Positions 1-9,572 of a DNA stretch of 64,000 bases are shown piece by piece (the stretch's first letter is position 1; every line of letters begins with the position of its first letter). The translations under genes and the position numbers were made by a program. The DNA comes from Symsagittifera roscoffensis (lineage: Eukaryota; Xenacoelomorpha; Acoela; Convolutidae), in contig NC_087067.1 of NCBI RefSeq assembly GCF_963678635.1, positions 10,897,716 through 10,961,715 on the forward strand, given 5' to 3'. The notes beneath the pieces were generated by a model. The model had not been told where the DNA came from and did no database searches. It saw only the letters and a program-made list of their open reading frames with translations.

Positions 1-376
1 AAAGAAAATCATCTACAAGAAGTTCTGTGTAAAAACTGATAGCGAGGGCTACTCGAATATATAACACTGCGGCAACAACGTTTGTCGGTGTCATCATTTT
101 CACAGAGACTGAATTTTCTATTGATACCCTTTAGGTATCGCCAGATTTGATGTCTTTGTGAATTCACATCTATAAAAAAACCGTTTTCTCCCGCTAGTCA
201 TCAAGTACCCTTAAGGTCCCAAACAACTGTTTTCATAACCCTAACACTGATACTTCAGTCCTCAATCGGCGCCCTTTAGGTACCACCCTGAGGACTCGAG
301 TACACTACCTAAACCTTCATCCCCCAAACACAGTTTCCACAGAGATAAGAGGACGTAAACATAAATAAAACTGAGA
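1..376 (+). other. Upstream region, probable 5' UTR of the non-LTR element
   Basis: No coding potential is seen. The stretch lies directly upstream of ORF1 of an otherwise near-complete non-LTR element and is probably its 5' UTR with internal promoter, as in CR1/Jockey-type elements, but I cannot place the 5' boundary. The left end of the element may lie outside the window. Confidence 0.4.
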
Positions 377-1252
377 ATGTCAAAGGACAAAAAACCTTGC
401 AAAACATGCAAGAAACCCATAAGCGAAAATGACCCAATATACAATTGCATCACCTGTAATTGCTCTATGCACCTTGAAGTTGTCTGCACTGGCCTCTCGA
501 CCGTTGCACTCAATGGAATACTGGAACTTGGTAACAACGCACTACTGATATGCAATACCTGTCTGTCCAACGGAAAAAGAGATCAAGTAATCAGAAGCAC
601 AGCAGCACATGACAAAAGTGAAAACATCAAAAAAATTGAAGAAGAAATTTCAAAACTAAGTAAAGTAGTAGCCGAAGTCTCGACAAAAATGGAAAATATT
701 AAAGATCCCATCCAAATCCTGCCAATAGCAGAACAGGGTAAAACCTGGTCACAAGTAGCAGCGCAAAACATAATCAAACCCCTGAGCAAAGGATTGAGAA
801 TAAGAGGGGTCCCCGAGATCAAGGAAAGATATGGAAGAAAAAGACTTGACCATGACTATGATGAGGTAAATAAAATCATGAAATTCTTAAACCTCGAATG
901 CAATATCACTGATCTCAAGCGTGTGGGAAAGTTCAGCGAAGAACGAGCAAACCACAGAACTATACTGGTATGAGTAACCTGTCCAAGAGAAATAGACTTG
1001 ATACTATCATCAACACCGGCCCTCAAAAATTATGACAAAAATGTCTTCATAAGTAAGGAACTCCCAGTCGAAGAAATGAAACTGGAAAACGCCATCCTGA
1101 GAGAACGTAGAAATCTCATCAGCAGTGGTAAAAACCCCAAAAATATTCGAATCAGAAACCTAGAACTGCATGAAAAAGTAGACGACACCTGGACAAAAGT
1201 TACAATTAAACCGGAGGCAAACAGCACAATTCAGACTAGAATCGACAACTGA
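377..1252 (+). pseudogene. Non-LTR ORF1 protein with PHD-like zinc finger, one in-frame stop
   Basis: This is probably the nucleic-acid-binding ORF1 protein. It starts at the ATG at 377. Residues 9-62 hold a Cys-rich PHD-like finger: CKTC near the start, then CITC, CSMH and CNTC, typical of CR1-type ORF1 proteins. Residues 70-110 are charged and probably coiled coil (KKIEEEISKLSK). A TGA at 971-973 interrupts the frame after residue 198. The same frame then stays open to a second TGA at 1250-1252, so the intact protein would be about 290 residues. The stop separates a conserved-looking middle domain from its end. A sequencing error, recent nonsense mutation or readthrough would all look like this. 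ORF2 follows after 18 bases. Confidence 0.75.
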
Positions 1253-1270
1253 CTAGAATCGCTGAATGTT

Positions 1271-4144
1271 ATGTCATTCAATACGCGAAGTATACTGGAT
1301 ATAAATAGACGTATGAAACTTAGCAATATAATACTATCGAACGATTATGACATCATTTGCTTAAGCGAAACTTGGTTAACTGAAAACATCCCTGACAACG
1401 CGCTTTTTCTGCCTCCACACATAATAACTAGATGTGATAGACCTACCAACTCAACAAAATCGAAACACGGGGGCGTGCTTATTGCTGTTAAGCAATCCTT
1501 AGCTTTCACAAAACTTGAAATACACACTACGGACTGCGTTGGACTCCTCTTTAACACTCCGACACCTCTCATCCTATGCTGTATCTACAGTGCCCCGAAC
1601 GAAAGCAAATATAAGCTATCCACAGATGACTTCAACAAACTATTGAATATGCTAACTGACTACTCAAATGAATTTCAATGCCCAAATATTTTATTGGTTG
1701 GTGATATCAACTTCGCTAATACGCATTGGCAAACCTTGCAATCAACCCAAAAACACGAACAATTAGTACTGCAGACTTTTACTGATATGAAATTTCAACA
1801 GTTTATCGAACCCCCTCATGACCAATTAGATATTGTCCTTTGCAACAACCTCGACATTATTTTAAACACCACGATAGACAACCATATGAAAAAACACTTC
1901 TCACACCAAGAAAGAAAATTATCAGACCACAACCCTTTTCTAATCACGATATCATCTCTTACACACAATGACGAAAAAGCCACTCCCATACAACACGGAT
2001 CCAACTTTCTGGACTTTGGTGTCTTCTCATTAAACAACGTCGATTGGATTACTTTAAACAAATACATTTTGGAACACCCATTTCAACCGTACTGCTACTC
2101 TAACATTGACCACTTAATCAACTCATGGTACCTCTGGCTATATATAGAACTAGAAAAACACATGAAAAAACAGACCAAACACCGTATGAACCTAGCACCT
2201 TGGATGACACCTGAAACCTCCAATATTATCAAAAGACTCAACACAGCATCAAAAAAAGTAGCCTTTAAAAATACTCATACTAATAACCGCAATCTTCAAA
2301 GACTTAAAAACCTTGTAGATCATTTATCCGAATTAGATCAGAAAAATTTCAAAGAATCAACTTTCAAGGGCAGAAATATCTCAAAGCTCCGAAAATACTT
2401 TAAAAGCATACGAAAAAACTCAAGTACTCCAAAAACAATGTACTGGAATGAAAAAACCGAATCAAAAGAGCACGGTAAAGCTAATCTTCTAAACAATTAC
2501 TTCGTAAGCGTTTTTAACATTAAACAGAATGAAAACATTTTACCAATAGCTGAATTACCTGGCTCAATCAAATGCTTCAATTTCTCTGAAAATGAGATAT
2601 ACGACATCCTTAAAACATTAAACCTCCAAAAAGCAAGAGGACCAGATAGACTCGGTAACACAGTCCTAACCAATTTAGCAGATAGCATAACTTCATCTCT
2701 AAAACTGATTTATAACACCATCACCAACAAAGCAACATTTCCAACGATCTGGAAACTTAGCCAAATCATCCCAACTTTTAAAAATGGAAACAAGCAATCG
2801 GTCACAAACTACAGGCCCATCAGCCTGCTAACTGCAGTATCCAAAGTCTTAGAGAAACTGATCTTCCTTAAAATCTCACCAAAGATCTTCTCGCAAATCC
2901 ATGACAGCCAATTTGGCTTCTGTCCTAAACGATCGACAACTCTGCAAATGCTCCAATTACTTGACAAAATCTATGATGACTTTGATAACCCTAATATCAA
3001 GTCTCTACAGGCAATATACTTAGACTTCGAAAAGGCTTTCGACAAAGTTCCTCACGACTTGTGCATACATAAACTCAATAAATTTGGCATATCAGGAAAC
3101 TCACTTAAACTATTAGCACACTACTTAACCAACAGAAAACAGCAAGTTCGAATAGGTGCGGCAGTATCCAGCCATCTTGAAGTTAGTAGCGGCGTACCTC
3201 AAGGCTCACTGTTAGGGCCAGTATTCTTCATTACATTCATCAACGATTTACCGTCATCACTCACCAACTCGTGCTATGGTTACGCAGACGATTATAAAAT
3301 TGTTGCAACGAACCCTTCCCTGCTCCAACATGACCTAATCACGATCAACTTATGGTGCAAAGATAATTCCATGAGTCTTAATTTGAAAAAATGTCACAAT
3401 ATAATATTCAAAGACCCCCAACTTGACCTAAACATGTATCTCGGTGACCATATACTTGAAAAAACCTGTTCAGAAAAAGACCTTGGTATACAAATAACCA
3501 ACAACCTAAACTGGTCAGCACACGCAAAAATAAGAGCCCAAAAAGCAATAGGCTGCTTATTTTTAATTAAAAGAAATATTTCAAAATCAGCGAGCTTAAA
3601 AATGAAACTGAACTCCTACTGTGGATATGTAACCCCAATTGTGTCATATGGCTCACCCATATGGAAAGCAAATAAGTGTGAATTAAAAATTATTGAAGAT
3701 GTCCAAAGAAAAGCTACACGTTGGATACTGTCATGTAACAACATCAACTATAAAGACAGACTGATTAGATTAAACCTGCTTCCACTGTCTCTCTACCACG
3801 AAATGCACGACATTCTCTTGCTTCATAAAATAATAAACGACCAATTTGTTCAGTTCAAAGAATCTACAGCCCCAACAAGAAGATCAACGAAAAATAACTT
3901 AGCGCATAAAAATTATCATTACGAAAAATCGAAAAGCAATTTCTGGCACAGAACACCTATACTAGCAAACAAAATGTTACAGACTCAGGAAGAAGAAGAC
4001 CTGTTTGCGATGAAAAACGAAAGACTCAAATCAAGCCTCAAAAACGTTTTCTGGATTTATTTCATCAGTAAATATGAGGAAAGTGTCCCATGCACATGGA
4101 GAATAAACTGCTGCAATAGCGGTGTAAACTCAATGAAACTATAA
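1271..4144 (+). CDS. Non-LTR ORF2: APE endonuclease and reverse transcriptase
   Basis: This 957-residue protein carries out target-primed reverse transcription. The N-terminal APE-type endonuclease covers about residues 1-230: CLSETWLTE (catalytic Glu region), LVGDINFANTHW and the terminal SDHNPFLITI (Ser-Asp-His). The RT domain covers about residues 480-760: NYRPISLLTAVSKVLEKL, DFEKAFDKVPH, SGVPQGSLLGPVFF and the catalytic GYADDYKIV. A C-terminal thumb/connection region follows (LGIQITNNLNWSAHA, KATRWIL). No stop or frameshift is seen, and the catalytic residues are present, so the protein may be functional. Spacing of 18 bp from ORF1 suggests reinitiation or a shared bicistronic RNA. The first ATG of this frame is at 1271. 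Assignment to CR1 versus another Jockey-group clade needs a tree. Confidence 0.9.
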   Translation: MSFNTRSILDINRRMKLSNIILSNDYDIICLSETWLTENIPDNALFLPPHIITRCDRPTNSTKSKHGGVLIAVKQSLAFTKLEIHTTDCVGLLFNTPTPLILCCIYSAPNESKYKLSTDDFNKLLNMLTDYSNEFQCPNILLVGDINFANTHWQTLQSTQKHEQLVLQTFTDMKFQQFIEPPHDQLDIVLCNNLDIILNTTIDNHMKKHFSHQERKLSDHNPFLITISSLTHNDEKATPIQHGSNFLDFGVFSLNNVDWITLNKYILEHPFQPYCYSNIDHLINSWYLWLYIELEKHMKKQTKHRMNLAPWMTPETSNIIKRLNTASKKVAFKNTHTNNRNLQRLKNLVDHLSELDQKNFKESTFKGRNISKLRKYFKSIRKNSSTPKTMYWNEKTESKEHGKANLLNNYFVSVFNIKQNENILPIAELPGSIKCFNFSENEIYDILKTLNLQKARGPDRLGNTVLTNLADSITSSLKLIYNTITNKATFPTIWKLSQIIPTFKNGNKQSVTNYRPISLLTAVSKVLEKLIFLKISPKIFSQIHDSQFGFCPKRSTTLQMLQLLDKIYDDFDNPNIKSLQAIYLDFEKAFDKVPHDLCIHKLNKFGISGNSLKLLAHYLTNRKQQVRIGAAVSSHLEVSSGVPQGSLLGPVFFITFINDLPSSLTNSCYGYADDYKIVATNPSLLQHDLITINLWCKDNSMSLNLKKCHNIIFKDPQLDLNMYLGDHILEKTCSEKDLGIQITNNLNWSAHAKIRAQKAIGCLFLIKRNISKSASLKMKLNSYCGYVTPIVSYGSPIWKANKCELKIIEDVQRKATRWILSCNNINYKDRLIRLNLLPLSLYHEMHDILLLHKIINDQFVQFKESTAPTRRSTKNNLAHKNYHYEKSKSNFWHRTPILANKMLQTQEEEDLFAMKNERLKSSLKNVFWIYFISKYEESVPCTWRINCCNSGVNSMKL

Positions 4145-4210
4145 AACTCAGTTTAAAACTCCCAACGCGGGGCATTTTAGGCCCATGGATTTACGTCTAA
4201 ATCCTTGTTT

Positions 4211-4234
4211 ATTATGATTATTATTATTATTATT
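4211..4234 (+). repeat. ATT/TTA microsatellite at non-LTR 3' end
   Basis: A short run of ATT/TTA triplets lies 67 bases after the ORF2 stop. This is where a simple-repeat 3' tail of a non-LTR element is expected, so I take it as the 3' end of the first element. Confidence 0.7.
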
Positions 4235-4235
4235 C

Positions 4236-5454
4236 GACGGCGTTTAATGAAAGATCCAACAACCATTATTGAGCGAAAATAAAGTTGTCATGAAAAAATT
4301 TGAACTCTTATTTCTATTCTGAAAATTTGAACGTCTTGTGCGATCCGGAGGAATGCATACAAATTAGGCGTTGCCCGAACGACCCACAACTAGGCCAGTG
4401 AGCCAATAAAATATAAGCCGAAATCACTTGGACAGAAAAACTTTTTAGCGAAAAAATTTGACATTCCACCAAAATGATCGAAATGCATCTCATCAACGAA
4501 TTTTTATTCGGAAGAATTCAGTGGTAGGATTTGCTCTTTTAAGCGATTAGTGGTGTTCATCGTTTGATAGAACGTATTCGGATAGGTTAATTTGGAGTGT
4601 CAAAACAATTTTTAAATTTTCGAATTAAGCATGCATGACACGTAACGATTTTAATTTTCGCGAACACTGAAACCGCGAAAACCAGACAGCTACCACTGTA
4701 CAGATACCACTCTACACCGTTTTCCATTATGGTTTTGTGTCGTTTATTACCATTCTTTGTCGCTTTTTTGGAAGAAAACCCGTGATCCAGTTATACTTTG
4801 TGAAAATGTACAGCACTCTCGAGAGTTGCAGTTGGCACAATCTCCTGGGCAAAACCCAAATTGTTCATTCAGAAGGATCTCATTTTCAGAAACGAAATAA
4901 TTTTTAAATTTGTGACATTCGACCAGAATGAACGAAAAAGCAGATTCGGCGATTTTGAATAGTTAGCAGCTAACCTTCCGAATTGACAGTTTTGAGAGAT
5001 TAGTGACGTTATTGGGACGATTAACCAAACGGTAAAGGTCAAGATATTCTGGTATTTTGAAACTTTAAAAATTCGAACTGAGAAGTCGCACTTCTGAGAA
5101 ACGCAAAAAACCGCCATTTTGGAAGAAAACCTGAAGAAAATCAGAACAACAATAGTTGCGATAGTGATAACTACAAGAATTGCGATAGAAAAACAACAAC
5201 GAAAAGCAGAGTTAGCAGAGACCGCTCCAATTTGCAACGATTTTGTCGCTACAATCGTTGCAAGGCCGTTCTCAAAAACGGTGAAGGGTAGAAAAACAGC
5301 CTTCCGGAAAGAAGATAAAGTTGTTAATTCCCCGGATTCAGGAATCCGGAGGGGTCTCGGGATTTGAACTGAAACTGTTTTATATAAAAATTTAGCTTCA
5401 CGGTTATGTTTTGAATTGAATTTATTTAACATCTGAATTCATTTTACGACGATG
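4236..5454. repeat. Chimeric non-coding repeat DNA (U-like modules, RT scrap)
   Basis: There is no gene here. The stretch holds a copy of the dispersed sequence with 'gcatgcatgacacgtaac' near 4630, a scrap at about 4715-4865 that repeats antisense RT sequence of the second non-LTR family (compare 21541 and 22981), and a block at 4905-5370 that recurs at 20500-20820 with GACCAGAATG and an imperfect palindrome at 5232-5263. The long minus-strand frame across 4869-5432 encodes a hydrophobic stretch, but it is the complement of this repeat and is shared only with other repeat copies. Confidence 0.6.
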
Positions 5455-5803
5455 AAAAGCTAGGAGTTAAGGGAAAGGGTTGATCCATCTTCGATGGAGA
5501 TGATGATTTTTATCTACTGAACAAAAACAATAGTAATATAATAAATAGTAGTAGCCCTGTTTTTAGGAGTGACCTCGTGGTCTGGGGATACTGAGAACCA
5601 GCCATGAGCTCACTAGTTTTGCATGTAGGCAAGTTAACTTGAGCGTTCTGGTCGAAGCCGGAGAACAGTAACGTTTTTGTCGACCCGATGTTAGAAAGAC
5701 CACCAAAAGAACTGGCTTTGGTAGAGACGGTGAAAAGCATGTAGAGCACTGTTTAGACGTTGGCCAGTCGTCTTAGAACCTAGCTTTGTTTTCCGTCGAT
5801 ATC
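5455..5803. repeat. Module U, copy 1
   Basis: Module U is a dispersed sequence of several hundred bp. Its conserved core runs from AGAAGCTAGGAGTT, through GGGTTGATCCAT and GATGATGATTTTTATCTACTGAA, to CCTCGTGGTCTGGGGATACT and CAGCCATGAGCTCAC. Further copies lie near 28055, 28785, 31400 and 54735. The sequence CTGGG...CCCAG in the core can form a short stem. The copies sit next to retroelement coding regions, so U may be part of the LTR or untranslated leader of the Ty3/Gypsy-like elements, or a satellite that captured them. Confidence 0.7.
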
Positions 5804-5823
5804 TACTTCCGGTCGAATGCTAC

Positions 5824-6917
5824 AATTTTCGAGTTAGGCATGCATGACACGTAACAGCTTTATTTTTTGCGAGCACTGCAACCGCGAAAATCACACAGCT
5901 TATTTTCGCTGATATAATACAGACGTACGACTAACGAGAGAGACGACAAAATTATAGTCGGAGATATAAGTAAAGATCCTTCGGAGCAGAGAGCCTTTGC
6001 TGAGCAGTTCCCGAGAATCAGGGTTTACGGGAGGATTTTACTACCCTTCCTGTTCGTCAAGAAGACATCTCTTTGACCGGATTCGATAATCCGGAAGGGT
6101 CATGGGCAAGACAGATGACATTGATTTTAACAACTTTTAGCTTTCTGGATTGTCCTGAACTGAGTTTTAAGTTCAGTGCAGTTCAGTTCAGTTCATTCCG
6201 ATCATATAGGCAATTTTTTGCCCCTTTCGACCAGCTCGTGCTGTATTCCTTTTCAATTCTTCGTTTAGAAGTTTTTGATTTCAGTTTTTCTCCACAAATT
6301 GTCCATTTTATTTTTGAAATCATTCGTTGCTTTAGAGTTTATAATTTCACTTAGCTGTGCGTTCAGTTCTCTTGCTGCTCGAATTGTAAACGTATGTTTC
6401 GGTAATTCTAGACAGGCCCTCTTCGAAAATATTTTTTGCTATTGTTTGTCCGTGTGTCTCGGTTGTTTGGGATAAAGTATTTTTTCGTGACTTTCGGATC
6501 ATAGCAGTCGTACCCAATCTTGAACATTTCAATCATTGTTCCTCGTCCTCTACAGTACGCAAGGGACGGTAGTCTTAAATCCTATAATCCAATTACCATT
6601 CGTGTTGCTCGTCGTTGAGCATTTTCTATCAGTGTTACATATATCTTTAATCGCGGATGCCGTACTTGGTTACAAAACTCAAGTTGAGGTTAACTGAGAC
6701 TCTTGTTTATATTCAAAAAGACAGGTCTTGTCATTCTTACGAAAATCTTGTTGAAAATGGCAATTAATGAGCTGGCGTTTTTTACTTTTGCAAAATTAAG
6801 CGAATCAAAAGAAAATTTGCTATCAATTATAACTCCCAGATCTTTTACTTCCTCCTTCTTCTCCAATTGCTTCCCATATAGCCAATAATTTCTTGCAGTA
6901 TGATCAATTTTCGCATG
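5824..6917 (-). mobile_element. 5'-truncated non-LTR insertion (family 2) with 20-bp flanking repeat
   Basis: The insert interrupts a U/H repeat junction that is continuous near 31755. It is flanked by near-identical 20-bp direct repeats at 5804-5823 and 6918-6937 (18 of 20 bases match), as expected for a target-site duplication. On the minus strand its right part encodes the RT thumb and C-terminal region of family 2 (the RNYWLYGKQLEKKEEV-type segment, also at 21082-21321), and the left part is a 3' UTR shared with 23195-23640. Several stops break the frame. It is a dead 5'-truncated copy, typical of incomplete target-primed reverse transcription. Confidence 0.7.
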
Positions 6918-6937
6918 TACTTCCGGGCGAATGTTAC

Positions 6938-7340
6938 ATAGATATTTTTATGGCGCTCCTGGGTGTTATTCTTTTTTAACATCATGACCAGCAGAACCGT
7001 TAACGAGCACTCCGCGCCGAGCGGATGCTCATAATAACGCCCTTAATAGGCCTTAACCGCCGGGGCGGAAAGGTAGTTCGGAATGCGGAAGCCTTCCGAA
7101 TTACCGTGAATAGCTTTTTAACATAGTTAAGACCGAAAATTCACGCTCCAGGAAGTGTGGGGGGATTGGCCGTCCCCTCGTTCCCTGAGAGGTTTGTGAG
7201 CAAAAACACTTAAAGATATATATAAAACTGAACAAAAAGTAGTTTAGTACCCAAGAAAAACAAAAAATATAAAAAATAACCGAAAAAACCAAAAACAGTT
7301 TAAAAAAAAGTAAAAAATCAGTAGAAATCATCCCCCCAGA
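6938..7340. repeat. Module H, copy 1, with GC-rich hairpin
   Basis: Module H starts near GAATGTTACATAGAT and continues through CCACCGGGGCGGAA-like sequence to AGTGTGGGGGGATTGGCCGTC. Positions 7005-7030 form a hairpin: GAGCA/TGCTC and TCCGC/GCGGA pair, with one bulged base and a five-base loop. The same module is at 29260-29660 and 31770-31976. It has no coding potential. The fixed order U-H-G in two places suggests one original long repeat. Confidence 0.7.
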
Positions 7341-8770
7341 CAAGATGTGATCCGACCCTCCCGTTTGTTGTTGATAGATATATTGTTATTACAGGCATTT
7401 ATATCGATCAAGATTGTTACGATAATTTTTGTAGCCGGTTCGTGAGGCTTGTAATGTAGGGTTATTTGAATATTTAACCACGTTAATGCTAAATTCCGCT
7501 CAATCCGGAAGGGTCTGCTGATTTGCGCTCAATCCGGAAGGGTCTTGGGAGAAGACTGATCCGGCAAGCAGTGCAAGGAGCAACAGGAAGGGTCTTAAAG
7601 ACAACAAAAATCGACTGTTGGGTATTGTTAACAAGTTTTGTATCCCTTTTGGTACAAAAAGTAAGATAGTAATCTGTGGGGGGCTCGACAGTGCTGCACT
7701 GTAGTGACCCTTCACCGAACTGCGAAAATCCGAGTTAATCACCTTAATTCGGATATTGAACAAACCAGGAGGCGTATAGTATTACTAATTTTATTACTTA
7801 TATAGCCTATATTAATACTCCTATTTCGTTTTTCAGTGAAAAACACAGTAAGCGGACCGGTTTTTAGGGTCAAAATAGCGATATTTTGATCCCCCCACAA
7901 ATCGCAATTTTTGAAATGTCGATATTTTTTGAAACCGAAAAAAGCGCTAAATTAGTGAGTTACATCGTAACTGTGTTAGTATAATAGGTAGAACCGGTTG
8001 AGTTTAGTTCAGAAGTGGTTGGAACTATTTTGGTACCAAAAACAAAATTTTCGCGATTTTTGAGAAAACGGAACACTATAAAATCAGAATTTTTTTTGAA
8101 ATTTTTGAGTAAGGACAGTAAAAACAGTTTTTCGGATAACGTCCACTAGTGAATCTACAGATTTCAAGACTCGTTTCCCGAAAACCTTCCGGATTGCAGA
8201 GAAATCGAACTTAACGTGTTTGATTCAGTGGATTCATCAATCCGGAGGAGTCCAAATAGCATAGTTTTTCAAAAAATTTTTCAACTAAAGCGTTTCAGAT
8301 CGAATTTTTGCATTGATCTAGAAGAGTATAGGCCTTCTGAGCTCGGATCAATAATTTTTAGGTCAAAAAGAACAGAATTGCGGAAAAAGTTAGGCGGAAA
8401 CTATAAGTGAGAAAAATTTTGAATTTAGATAAAAGACGTTTTGGTTAATAACTTTAGAACGACTAAACAAATCTAGTTGATCTTGGTACCATTAGAACAG
8501 AAATTAGTTGAGCTTAATAATAGGAACAAAAAATATTCGAAAAAAAAAGCGTGAAACTTTTTTGAGATTGTTTTTAACAAATTCACCAATTCGGGAGGGT
8601 AGACCCCTCACTTTTTATAATTTTTTTTTGGAAAGCACTTACACCCCTACCAAAGGGTAGAAACGGTTGAATAAGGCAATTTACCGTTGTTCTAGAAGAA
8701 AAGGGAAGGCTAAAGGCACCAGAAAACCTTGATCGAGCCGAAATTAGGCTTCCGATAAGACCCTTCACCG
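7341..8770. repeat. Module G, copy 1, and adjoining AT-rich repeat
   Basis: From about 7380 to 8000 this matches 29690-30260: AACAAGTTTTGTATCCCTTTTGG, a stretch ending in GACCC, TTAATTCGGATATTGA and TTTTTAGGGTCAAAAT. The motif CCGGAAGGGTC occurs at 7505 and 7535, with variants at 8240 and 8590. No gene is seen. The remainder to 8770 is AT-rich and I cannot assign it. Confidence 0.6.
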
Positions 8771-8869
8771 TTAGCGTGAAGTGTCAAATAAGAGGCTTAA
8801 CTTCAATCCGGAAGGGTCAAGGGAAGAACTACATACCCTTCCTAGTTGAAAAAAAACAGCATAAAAACA

Positions 8870-9125
8870 TCGGAGAACGTATCCGGAGGGGTACAGGTTG
8901 AAAATCAAGGAAGTCTCCGAAAAGCTATTTTTACAAAACCGGAAGGGTCCCAATCAGGAGGGGTCCAAATTTTTCCTAATTCGGAGGGGTCCGAACTTTT
9001 CCTAATTCGGAGGGGTCCCAATCCGGAGGGGTCTCACTTTTGCTAATCAGGAGGGGTCCCAACCCGGAGGGGTCTCAATTTTGCCAATCCGGAGGGGTCC
9101 TATTTTTGTCAATCCGGAGGGGTAT
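8870..9125 (+). promoter_or_regulatory. Cluster of about ten TCCGGAGGGG motifs, first block
   Basis: At least ten matches or near matches to (T/C)CNGGAGGGGTC(C/T) lie in about 250 bp, spaced mostly 15-26 bp apart. A second, more mutated block lies at 9670-9935. Regular short spacing and conservation of the core over the spacers fit an array of protein-binding sites. The position in the leader of a Ty3/Gypsy-like element recalls the reiterated insulator-protein sites in the Drosophila gypsy 5' region, but the motif is different and the function is inferred only. Confidence 0.5.
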
Positions 9126-9534
9126 TATTTTTGTTTAAGGACTTAGGTAAACAGAAGGAAAGATAATAGTGAGAGGTATTAGGTTATTAACAGACAGGCT
9201 AGGAACCAGTGACTGCACTGGTAACTTGCCTTTTAAAAAAGATCAGACCAAAATAAAACAGGTCCAAACTCGGATATTCGCGACACTAAGTCTAAATTAA
9301 AAAACAGTGTGTAACTCATTGGTGTGGATTGAAATCAAAAACGTTTTTGAGAAAAGTGACTGCCCTGAGGACTTAAATAGGTCTAGCTCGGGCAGTTCGA
9401 AGGCAGATAGGTGAAAGGAGACTCGGTGGGTGCAATAGATGCCCACTTGAGAAAATTACTGCCTTCAAGTTTTGTCTGTTTGAAACAGTTTTTCAGTGAA
9501 AAACAAAGTACATGGGTTAGCGTGAAAACACAGT

Positions 9535-9572
9535 ACACTTCACGCTAAACCACATGGGTTAGCGTGAAGTGT
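9535..9572. repeat. Perfect 14-bp inverted repeat
   Basis: ACACTTCACGCTAA at 9535-9548 is the exact reverse complement of 9559-9572, with a 10-base loop. A third, partial arm (GGTTAGCGTGAA) lies at 9515-9526. The hairpin sits at the junction of the two 0.8-kb tandem copies. Confidence 0.9.

Larger units (their letters stand above)
1..4235 (+). mobile_element. Non-LTR retrotransposon, CR1/Jockey-like, near full length
   Basis: The element has the two-ORF layout of CR1/Jockey-type elements: an ORF1 protein with a PHD-like Cys/His finger and an ORF2 with an N-terminal APE-type endonuclease and a C-terminal reverse transcriptase. The 3' end is marked by a short ATT/TTA microsatellite at 4211-4234, which fits a simple-repeat tail made by target-primed reverse transcription. 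The only clear lesion is one in-frame stop in ORF1. The 5' limit is unknown, and I did not find a convincing target-site duplication. Confidence 0.8.
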
